Below, piece by piece: positions 1 through 5,906 of a DNA stretch of 15,749 nucleotides. Position 1 is the first letter of the stretch. Each line of letters starts with the position of its first letter. Source of the stretch: DATADF01 sp046263155 (GTDB lineage Bacteria > Actinomycetota > CADDZG01 > WHSQ01); assembly GCA_046263155.1 (NCBI GenBank), contig JBHELF010000078.1, positions 1 through 15,749 on the forward strand, written 5' to 3'. The notes under the pieces were generated by a model that was not told the DNA's origin, ran no database searches, and worked only from the letters and a program-made list of their open reading frames with translations. A program made the translations under genes and the position numbers.

Positions 1-1
1 C

Positions 2-961
2 GCCACAGGTTTTATCGGTTCCTATCTCGCCACGAAGTTACGCGACCGAAATGACCACGTAGTCGCGCTCGTTCGCAGCCCCGACAAGGCGGATCGGCTT
101 CAAGAATTGGGTTGTGAGCTGGTGCAGGGCGACCTTACCGATGAGGATTCCATTCGCGTGGGGACGAAAGGCTGCGACGCCGTCTTTCATGCCGCGGCCG
201 TGTACAAGGTCGGCATCCCGGAGACCGAACGCGCGGCGATGTACGAGGCCAACGTGGGAGGCACGGAACGGGTTCTGGACGCCGCGATCGAGGAGGGCGT
301 TGCCCGCGTCGTCTACGTCTCGACGGTAAACGTCTTTGGAAACACGCATCGGCGCGTCGTCGACGAGACCTACGAGCGTCCCCCCGGCGAGTATCTGTCG
401 TACTACGACGAAACGAAGTTCCTTGCACATCAGGCGGCAAAGCGCCGCATTGAGGCCGGTGCGCCGGTCATCATCGTCCAGCCAGGCGGCGTCTACGGGC
501 CCGGCGACACATCAGAGATGAGCAACCTCATCGACCAGGTCAGGACGGGACGATTGAAGTTCAAGATGTTTCCTGATTCAGGGCTCAACATGGCTCACGT
601 CGAAGACATCACCGAGGGGATCCTTCTGGTGCACGACAAGGCTGAGATCGGACAGACCTATGTCCTGGGGGGCCAGATCACGACGTTCGGCGAGATCATC
701 GATGTCATCTCGGAGCTGTCCGGCCGGCGCCCACCCCGGTTCACCATGCCCGGCCCCTTCATCAAGATGTCAATCCCATTTGCTCCGCTTGTAACCAAAG
801 CGATGCGACTGCCTCCCAACCTTCGGGAGCTGATCCGTGCGGGCAGTGGAGTTACGTACTGGGCGACGGATCAAAAGGCGCGGCGCGAACTTGGTTACAC
901 CTCACGCGATCTCAGGACCGGCATGCGGGAGACGCTGGCCGCCGATAGGGTGGGCACATGA
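2..961 (+). CDS. NAD-dependent epimerase/dehydratase family protein (extended SDR), 5'-truncated
   Basis: The reading frame is open from the first full codon, so the true start lies before the window. The first residues, ATGFIGSYLATKL, are the end of the TGxxGxxG dinucleotide-binding glycine motif of extended short-chain dehydrogenases, so only about ten residues are missing. The catalytic YxxxK is visible as YYDETK about 140 residues in, and QPGGVYGPGD and the later NMAHVEDITEGILL stretch are typical of the family. Relatives include sugar-nucleotide epimerases, the hopanoid-associated HpnA group and dihydroflavonol-reductase-like enzymes; the substrate cannot be read from the sequence. It probably acts in the cytoplasm on a sugar nucleotide or carbonyl substrate using NAD(P). 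Its TGA overlaps the ATG of the downstream lipoprotein gene (ATGA), implying co-transcription and translational coupling. The family is near certain; the function is open. Confidence 0.93.
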   Translation, partial: ATGFIGSYLATKLRDRNDHVVALVRSPDKADRLQELGCELVQGDLTDEDSIRVGTKGCDAVFHAAAVYKVGIPETERAAMYEANVGGTERVLDAAIEEGVARVVYVSTVNVFGNTHRRVVDETYERPPGEYLSYYDETKFLAHQAAKRRIEAGAPVIIVQPGGVYGPGDTSEMSNLIDQVRTGRLKFKMFPDSGLNMAHVEDITEGILLVHDKAEIGQTYVLGGQITTFGEIIDVISELSGRRPPRFTMPGPFIKMSIPFAPLVTKAMRLPPNLRELIRAGSGVTYWATDQKARRELGYTSRDLRTGMRETLAADRVGT

Positions 962-1455
962 CCAAAAAACTATTTGCGCTTCTCGCAGCACTGTTGTTGG
1001 TTTTGCTCGCCGCCTGCGGCGAAGGCGGTAACGGCACCGATACCAGCGCCCAGGAGGAGGATCAAGCCGCCGTGTCAGATGACTGTCGACCGGGTGAAGA
1101 GATCGAAACGGATACGGGCCTGAAGTACACCGACGAGGAGTGTGGCGACGGGGAGGAAGCCGTCACCGGTGCCGTCGTCTCCGTTCATTATGTGGGTCGG
1201 CTGGAGAATGGCAAGAAGTTCGATTCCTCGCGCGACCGGGGTCAGCCGTTCGCCTTCTCGTTGGGGGCCGGGCAGGTAATTCCGGGGTGGGACGAAGGTG
1301 TGGCCGGAATGAGGGTGGGCGGCGTCAGGGAGCTCGTCATTCCGCCCGAGCTCGGCTATGGGGCGAGCGGTGCAGGCGGAGTCATCCCGCCCAACGCGAC
1401 GCTGATCTTCCAGGTCGAGTTGCTCGAGGTCTCCGACCCCGCGGCGTCGCCCTAA
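958..1455 (+). CDS. FKBP-type peptidyl-prolyl cis-trans isomerase lipoprotein
   Basis: The 165-residue product begins with a lipoprotein signal: MTKK, a hydrophobic run and the lipobox LAAC with Cys20 as the lipidated residue. A low-complexity acidic linker (about residues 21-45) follows, then one FKBP domain at about 66-157 with VSVHYVGRLENGKKFDSS, the pocket segment GQVIPGWDEGVAGM, and the C-terminal strand NATLIFQVELLEV. This is a prolyl isomerase tethered to the outer face of the membrane, where it would help fold secreted or membrane proteins. Two additional cysteines (43 and 62) lie before the domain and could form a disulfide outside the cell. The ATG overlaps the upstream stop (ATGA), with a purine-rich AGGGTGGG just ahead. 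It ends 27 bases from the convergent pmt stop with no clear terminator. The family is certain; clients are unknown. Confidence 0.95.
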   Translation: MTKKLFALLAALLLVLLAACGEGGNGTDTSAQEEDQAAVSDDCRPGEEIETDTGLKYTDEECGDGEEAVTGAVVSVHYVGRLENGKKFDSSRDRGQPFAFSLGAGQVIPGWDEGVAGMRVGGVRELVIPPELGYGASGAGGVIPPNATLIFQVELLEVSDPAASP

Positions 1456-1482
1456 CGGAGTCGCGTTGCCCTAGAGGTCTCG

Positions 1483-3039
1483 CTAGATCCAGCACCAACC
1501 CTTAGGCGGAAGGCTCGCGTCGGACGTAGTCGCCGTCGTGCGCGTGCTCACAACCGTCCCACTCGTCTCCGTCAGCGTTTGTGTGGACAAGACGCCCGGG
1601 GGCTTGTCGCAATCGTCAAAGAACCAGATGCGCCGGTCCCAATCAGGTTGTGGCACAGACCCGTTGGCGACGAGGGGGTAGTACCAGACGAACGAGCTGA
1701 ACGCGAGCGCGGAGAAGACGGTCAGCGTTCCCAATGCCAGCTCGGGTGACTCTCTGAACGGAAGCCGCGTCGCTACATACGCGAGCGCAAGGCAAAGGAA
1801 CGGCACCGCCGGGATCATGTAGAAAATGAAGACCGCCGGGCGGTCCAGCGCCGGCAGCAGCCAGGGGCCATAGATGAGGACGAAGCCCGCGAGGATCGTC
1901 CCCTCGGGCCGCCGCAGATCTCGCCTTCTGATCCAGACCACGGCCATGTAAACGAGGGCGACCAGCGCGGGCCACCACACAAATGGATTGCCCGTCGCGA
2001 AAATCTCTTTGTAGGAGCCCTCGGCCGTCGGAGGGCTGCACTGCGAGCCGGCGCAGAAGGCATACGACACGGGCCTTTTCAGAAGCAGCCAGGACCACCC
2101 CGGCGACTGGTAAGTGTGCGTGGACACGAGCTCGGTATGGAAGTCGAGCATGTACTTGTGCCGGTCCCACAGCGCGCGAACGATCGATTCCTGCGACCAG
2201 GGCAGAGCCAGAAGGTCACCTTCGATGCGCCCGATGTAGGTGAAGAGATACACGGCGAAGGGAGCGACCATCAGCCAGAGGAAAAGCGAGAGGCCCTCCT
2301 CCCGAAAAGCCGCCGCGACGGGCCGCGGGTGTCCTCGCTTCCAGCGGACCGAGACTTCCCAGGCGACCGTGAGGACGATGATGGCCACAAGAACAAGCCC
2401 CCCCGTCCACTTCGAAGCCGTGGCAGCGCCGGCGGCGACCCCCGCGGCGAGACGCCAGGGTCTGTCGAGCAATCCGCGCGGAGGCGGCTCCCACACATCG
2501 GGGCGCGGCTCCTCATCGGCTTGGCTCAGCAGACGTTCTCGGTCGTAAACCAGAAAAAGGAACGCAGCAAGACCAAAGAGGGCAACGAAGATATCCAGCA
2601 TGGCGATCCGCGACTGGACGAAATGGAGCAAGTCGATGGCCAGCAGCCCCGAGGCCACGACGGCTCCGAGCGTCGACCCCAGAAGCTTTCGCGCGAGTAG
2701 GTAGAGAAGCGCAACCATGGCCGTACCGGCCAGAACCGCGGCTATCCGCCAGCCGAAAGCGTCGTAGCCGAAAAGTCGAATCCCCAGCGCTATCAGCCAC
2801 TTTCCGAGCGGAGGGTGAACCTGCGTGCTCTCGTAGTCGATGCCGCAGAGAGCCGAATTCACGTTCACGTACCAGCAGGAGTCTTTGGCGTAATAGAGCT
2901 CGTCGAAGATGATCGACCCGGGATCTCCGACGCGCGCCAGGCGAATCAAGAACGCGAAAGCGCTTATGACGCTGGCCGCGATCGTGTCCGTTTTCGACCA
3001 CTCGGTACTGCGCCAGACGCGCGGGGAGAGGGCGGTCAT
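1483..3039 (-). CDS. pmt: Dolichyl-phosphate-mannose--protein mannosyltransferase (GT39, Pmt-like)
   Basis: The 518-residue product is a polytopic membrane protein. In family GT39 it moves mannose from polyprenyl-phosphomannose to Ser/Thr of proteins as they are exported. Family hallmarks are present: the acidic pair D46-E47 in FDELYYAKD in the first outer loop, HPPLGKW at 75-81, SRIAMLDIFV near 143-152, ASKWTG near 209, then repeated hydrophobic helices and SWLLLKRP in the C-terminal half. Length agrees with actinobacterial Pmt (Rv1002c type), and no MIR domain is present. The chosen ATG at 3039 begins MTALSPRVW; the frame stays open 74 codons further upstream, but that stretch is charged, low-complexity and overlaps the divergent gene. 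A TAGGCT box lies 8 bases before the ATG, compatible with leaderless transcription. In Mycobacterium tuberculosis pmt also neighbours rsmI. Confidence in the family is high. Confidence 0.93.
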   Translation of the reverse strand: MTALSPRVWRSTEWSKTDTIAASVISAFAFLIRLARVGDPGSIIFDELYYAKDSCWYVNVNSALCGIDYESTQVHPPLGKWLIALGIRLFGYDAFGWRIAAVLAGTAMVALLYLLARKLLGSTLGAVVASGLLAIDLLHFVQSRIAMLDIFVALFGLAAFLFLVYDRERLLSQADEEPRPDVWEPPPRGLLDRPWRLAAGVAAGAATASKWTGGLVLVAIIVLTVAWEVSVRWKRGHPRPVAAAFREEGLSLFLWLMVAPFAVYLFTYIGRIEGDLLALPWSQESIVRALWDRHKYMLDFHTELVSTHTYQSPGWSWLLLKRPVSYAFCAGSQCSPPTAEGSYKEIFATGNPFVWWPALVALVYMAVVWIRRRDLRRPEGTILAGFVLIYGPWLLPALDRPAVFIFYMIPAVPFLCLALAYVATRLPFRESPELALGTLTVFSALAFSSFVWYYPLVANGSVPQPDWDRRIWFFDDCDKPPGVLSTQTLTETSGTVVSTRTTATTSDASLPPKGWCWI

Positions 3040-3047
3040 GGCCGCAG

Positions 3048-3053
3048 AGCCTA
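3048..3053 (-). promoter_or_regulatory. Candidate -10 box (TAGGCT) for leaderless pmt transcript
   Basis: Read on the minus strand, TAGGCT matches TANNNT and ends 8 bases before the pmt ATG. That spacing would place transcription initiation at or next to the start codon. No convincing -35 box is visible. This is inference from known actinobacterial leaderless promoters, with only a short motif as support. Confidence 0.3.
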
Positions 3054-3068
3054 AGGCTGGGTCCTCGT

Positions 3069-3074
3069 TAGTCT
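3069..3074 (+). promoter_or_regulatory. Candidate -10 box (TAGTCT) for leaderless transcript of the membrane hydrolase gene
   Basis: TAGTCT matches TANNNT and lies exactly 7 bases before the GTG at 3082, so transcription would start on the G of the start codon. No Shine-Dalgarno sequence precedes this GTG, which fits leaderless initiation. There is no recognisable -35 box. Confidence 0.35.
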
Positions 3075-3081
3075 GCCGCCC

Positions 3082-4623
3082 GTGCAAACCGTGCTTGCCG
3101 GCTTGGTGGTCTTGAGGCGAACGCCGCTCGCCCTCGTGCCGATGCTGGCCGAGGCTCTCGTGGCCGCCGTCTTGCTCGTCTTCGGAGTCATCCCTCCCGG
3201 AGGCAATTCCGTGATTGCGGGAGGCGTGTTCCCGTTGGACATCTACTTCGATCTCAAGCAATCGCTTGCGTCGGCCTCGGGCTGGCCGCTGCTCATTGTG
3301 CTGATGCTCCTGAGCCTGCCGATCAGAGCCGTCGTACTGCTCCTCACCTTCTGGCTTGCGGCAGGCCGCCCCGGAGACCCCCGGTCGTTCCTGCCGCGCG
3401 TTTTGAAACTGGCGGCCTTAGCCGCAATCGCCTTGCTGCCGGCGGCCGGGCTTTTCTTCACCGGAACGGCGATTCGTTATGCACCGTTCATCTTGATCGG
3501 CGCGGTACTCGGACTGATACCGGGGCTTGCTTTCTTGCGCCGGGCCCTGCTTCTCGATGTGGGCGCGGGAACGCCGCGAGGCAGCGGGTTGCCCGAGCTC
3601 GGGGGATTCCTCGGCTACGCCTATCTCATGGCCGCCTTCGGAGCCGCGATGACCGTACTCGCCACGAGGCTGGGAAGCCCTGCCTCGGCTGTCCTGCTCG
3701 TGGCCCTCGCGCCGGTGAACTGTCTGTTCCTGCTCGGCTGGCGTGAGCACCTGCAACGCGAAACCTTCCCGACAGGCGGGACGTCGGCCTTGGCGGTGAC
3801 CGTCGTAGTAGTCCTCGGTCTGGGCGGCGCCTCTATTTACGATCGCTCTTTCCGTGTCTCCGAGCCCGTCGGCAGAGTCGATCAGCGAGGCTCGCTGCTT
3901 CTTCTGTCCGGGGTCGATTCGACGTCCGAATCGGGAGCGCTCACGCGTCTCGACCCCCGTGACGTCGGATTTCGGCGCGACGCCGCGCGCCGCCTCTCCT
4001 ACCGCGGGTTGGATGAGTCCTACGGGATCCTGGACACGAGAGGTGACCTCGATGACATCGCCGGGCGCGTTAGCGAACAAGTGGAGGAGATTCCGCCGCC
4101 CCATTTCCTGCTGGGTCACTCGCAGGCGGCGCTGATCGTCGATCGGATGCTGGCAGCCGATCCCTCCGTTCTCGATGCCGCAGCAAGTCTCGCGGCCGCG
4201 CCGCGCTCTCCTCCCAATCTCTCCATTCCCGAGCCCGACCGATCCCGGCCGGGAAAGCCCGGAGGCGATGTAGCGCGCGCGATCTCGTGGGTCGTCGGTC
4301 TCGTCGAAAAACATCCGTTCGACGTTGACGCAGCGGGCGCTCCGACCAACTTGAGCGCAGTGCAGTCCTCCGAACCAGAGCGCAGGCTGGCCGTCTGGCC
4401 GCTGTTGGACTCGGTCTGGCTTGATCAGGACTGGCGCCGACCGGGCGAGGTCAACGTGGTTGCGCTCACCGATCACGTCGGGGTGGTGAACAACGGACGC
4501 GCGCTGGACATGGTGAGGTCGTTCTTCGGGGGGGAGGCGTTGCGCGGCGATGAATCGAGCTTCAGAGGGTTGCTGGCCGCGGCCCTCCGCTACGCGTTCG
4601 AGCCTTGGCGGCCGGGACTGTGA
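3082..4623 (+). CDS. Seven-helix membrane protein with C-terminal alpha/beta-hydrolase-like domain, unknown function
   Basis: I do not recognise this 513-residue protein as a named family. Hydrophobic stretches at about 16-37, 69-95, 106-127, 132-152, 177-195, 200-219 and 234-252 suggest seven membrane helices. Basic loops (95-108, 150-170, 219-230) obey the positive-inside rule with the N-terminus inside, so residues 253-513 should lie outside the cell. That domain looks like an alpha/beta hydrolase: a first strand SLLLLSGVDS near 271-280, then HFLLGHSQAALIVDRML, where GHSQA (345-349) resembles a nucleophile elbow with Ser347 but has Ala in place of the final Gly. VNVVALTDHVGVVNN at 458-471 would carry the acid and/or His465; no histidine follows. 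It may therefore be an atypical or inactive hydrolase. GTG 3082 is the first usual start after an in-frame stop at 3052. The 3' end overlaps rsmI (GTGA), so it is co-transcribed with it. Confidence 0.8.
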   Translation: MQTVLAGLVVLRRTPLALVPMLAEALVAAVLLVFGVIPPGGNSVIAGGVFPLDIYFDLKQSLASASGWPLLIVLMLLSLPIRAVVLLLTFWLAAGRPGDPRSFLPRVLKLAALAAIALLPAAGLFFTGTAIRYAPFILIGAVLGLIPGLAFLRRALLLDVGAGTPRGSGLPELGGFLGYAYLMAAFGAAMTVLATRLGSPASAVLLVALAPVNCLFLLGWREHLQRETFPTGGTSALAVTVVVVLGLGGASIYDRSFRVSEPVGRVDQRGSLLLLSGVDSTSESGALTRLDPRDVGFRRDAARRLSYRGLDESYGILDTRGDLDDIAGRVSEQVEEIPPPHFLLGHSQAALIVDRMLAADPSVLDAAASLAAAPRSPPNLSIPEPDRSRPGKPGGDVARAISWVVGLVEKHPFDVDAAGAPTNLSAVQSSEPERRLAVWPLLDSVWLDQDWRRPGEVNVVALTDHVGVVNNGRALDMVRSFFGGEALRGDESSFRGLLAAALRYAFEPWRPGL

Positions 4624-5444
4624 GCGGCAAGCTCGTGTTGTGCGGGACTCCGATCGGGAACTTGGAGGACGCTTCGCCCAGACTCATACGCGCCCTGAGG
4701 GAAGCAGACGCGATCGCCTGCGAGGACACTCGTCGGACGCGCAAGCTCCTGACGCACTTTGGGGTAGAGGGCCGGCGCCTCTTCGTTTACAACGACACGA
4801 ATGAGCGCAAGCAAGCCCCGAAGTTGGTCGAGCTTGTCGCCCAAGGTCGGGTGCTCGCGCTCGTATCGGACGCCGGTATGCCGGGCCTGTCCGATCCGGG
4901 CTATCACCTCGTCCGCGCCTGCATCGAACGCGAGCTACGAATAGAGGTCGTCCCGGGCCCCTCGGCCGTCGTCACTGCCCTTGCTCTATCCGGCTTTACG
5001 GGAAGCCGGTTCGTTTTCGAAGGCTTCCTGCCTCGCCGAAAGGCGGAGAAAGAACGACGCATTGCCGAGCTAAGCGACGAGCGACGAACCATCGTCATCT
5101 TCGAATCGCCTCCGCGCCTGCTCGGCACCCTGAATGCGCTCGTAGCGGGATTGTCCGAGCGACGGGCCGTCGTTGCGCGGGAGCTGACGAAGCTTCATGA
5201 GGAGGTGATGCGCGGGACTCTTACCGAGCTTGCGGGTTCGGTAAGTCAGGAAACCCCCCGAGGCGAGCTAGTGATCGTCGTCGAGGGAGCGCCCGGGGCA
5301 AGCGCCGCCGTGAGTCCCGATGAACTTGCCGAGAGGGCCCGAGCCTTGATGGGTCAGGGCGTGGCGCGCAAAGACGCTCTCACGCGCGTGGCTCGGGAGA
5401 TGGGCGTACCGCGGCGCGCGGTTTTCGATGCCCTGATCGAGTGA
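4620..5444 (+). CDS. rsmI: 16S rRNA (cytidine(1402)-2'-O)-methyltransferase
   Basis: The 274-residue product is an SAM-dependent tetrapyrrole-methylase-fold enzyme that 2'-O-methylates C1402 in the decoding centre of 16S rRNA. Signatures in order are GTPIGNLEDAS (9-19), ACEDTRRTRKLLTHF (33-47), ALVSDAGMPGLSDPG (80-94), VVPGPSAVVTAL (110-121) and FVFEGFLPRR (131-140), all characteristic of RsmI. The length is normal. GTG 4620 overlaps the upstream TGA (GTGA) and gives the usual MSGKLVL-type N-terminus; a TTG at 4605 would add five residues but is less likely. The upstream partner is the membrane hydrolase gene, and abrB converges 21 bases downstream. No terminator lies in that gap; the nearest plus-strand candidate is at 5835-5857, beyond abrB. 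Confidence 0.96.
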   Translation: MSGKLVLCGTPIGNLEDASPRLIRALREADAIACEDTRRTRKLLTHFGVEGRRLFVYNDTNERKQAPKLVELVAQGRVLALVSDAGMPGLSDPGYHLVRACIERELRIEVVPGPSAVVTALALSGFTGSRFVFEGFLPRRKAEKERRIAELSDERRTIVIFESPPRLLGTLNALVAGLSERRAVVARELTKLHEEVMRGTLTELAGSVSQETPRGELVIVVEGAPGASAAVSPDELAERARALMGQGVARKDALTRVAREMGVPRRAVFDALIE

Positions 5445-5465
5445 ATTTCTGGAGTGGGGCCGGGT

Positions 5466-5753
5466 TTACTGACCGACGACGGATTCGTCGGGAAGAACGA
5501 GCTCCACTTCGCGCATGTCCCCGAGCATGTGGGCACACTCAACGCAGACCCTGCGATCGCGAAAGCTGATCGCGGGAGATTCCGCTCCGCAGAAGAGGCA
5601 GGTGTCGAGCCGCTTCTGGAGGATGATTCGCTCGCCCTCGACGCTGATATCCAGCTCGTCACCTTCGTGGATGGCGAACACCTTGCGGATCTCGGAGGGG
5701 AGCACTACGCGCCCAAGCTCGTCGATCTTGCGGACGACGCCGGTAGACTTCAT
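5466..5753 (-). CDS. abrB: AbrB/SpoVT-family transition-state-like regulator with C-terminal four-Cys motif
   Basis: The 95-residue product begins MKSTGVVRKIDELGRVVLPS, the SpoVT/AbrB swapped-hairpin DNA-binding domain (about 3-48), closely resembling the start of Bacillus AbrB. The domain binds DNA as a dimer or tetramer. The C-terminal half differs from Bacillus AbrB: CLFCG (Cys52, Cys55) and CVEC (Cys70, Cys73) form a CxxC-x14-CxxC pair suitable for zinc or another metal. The ATG at 5753 has a strong Shine-Dalgarno, AAGGGGAG, two bases upstream, and a sigma70-like promoter lies at 5789-5816. The position between rsmI and metG, on the opposite strand, is the same as for abrB in B. subtilis. 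It probably regulates transcription, perhaps its own; targets are unknown. Confidence 0.92.
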   Translation of the reverse strand: MKSTGVVRKIDELGRVVLPSEIRKVFAIHEGDELDISVEGERIILQKRLDTCLFCGAESPAISFRDRRVCVECAHMLGDMREVELVLPDESVVGQ

Positions 5754-5769
5754 GGCTCCCCTTGGTCGA

Positions 5770-5785
5770 CTGGTAAGTCCTGGTA
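5770..5785 (-). promoter_or_regulatory. Candidate operator: TACCAG direct repeat at 10-bp spacing in abrB leader
   Basis: On the minus strand TACCAG occurs twice with starts exactly ten bases apart (plus-strand CTGGTA at 5770 and 5780), one helical turn. The pair lies just downstream of the abrB -10 box, where a repressor would block transcription. It could serve AbrB autoregulation, but a repeated 6-mer can arise by chance. Confidence 0.25.
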
Positions 5786-5788
5786 CAT

Positions 5789-5816
5789 ATTGTGGCCATT
5801 ATTTGCCCCGAGTCAA
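5789..5816 (-). promoter_or_regulatory. Sigma70-like promoter of abrB
   Basis: On the minus strand TTGACT (5811-5816, 5 of 6 matches to TTGACA) is followed after 16 bases by CACAAT (5789-5794, 4 of 6 matches to TATAAT). The interval is conspicuously AT-rich for this GC-rich window. Initiation near 5782 would give a leader of about 29 bases ending in a strong Shine-Dalgarno. Confidence 0.6.
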
Positions 5817-5834
5817 ACCGAATTCCGGACATTT

Positions 5835-5857
5835 CCGCCGTTGAGAGGCGGTTTTTT
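5835..5857 (+). terminator. Intrinsic-terminator-like hairpin with T6, upstream of metG
   Basis: CCGCC (5835-5839) and GGCGG (5847-5851) form a perfect 5-bp GC stem with a 7-base loop, followed immediately by six T. The orientation is plus strand only. It may end transcripts from the rsmI operon that run antisense through abrB, or act as an attenuator in the metG leader. A second small hairpin, CCCGG-CTT-CCGGG (5865-5877), follows before the metG start. Confidence 0.5.
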
Positions 5858-5906
5858 GGGCCTGCCCGGCTTCCGGGGTCTCCCTGAGCCCGCCTGAGCC
5901 GGTCAC

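Noticed and set aside
2116..2700. 194-codon plus-strand open frame inside pmt
   Set aside because: Antisense to the mannosyltransferase; hydrophilic, repetitive and without domain features.
3040..3261. N-terminal extension of pmt to an upstream in-frame start at 3261
   Set aside because: The added 74 residues are charged and low-complexity, unlike any GT39 N-terminus, and are the mirror of the first 180 bases of the divergent gene. ATG 3039 gives the normal length.
3418..4476. 352-codon reverse-strand open frame
   Set aside because: It is antisense to the membrane hydrolase gene, rich in Arg, Gly and Gln with no domain or hydrophobic pattern, and typical of a GC-rich shadow frame.
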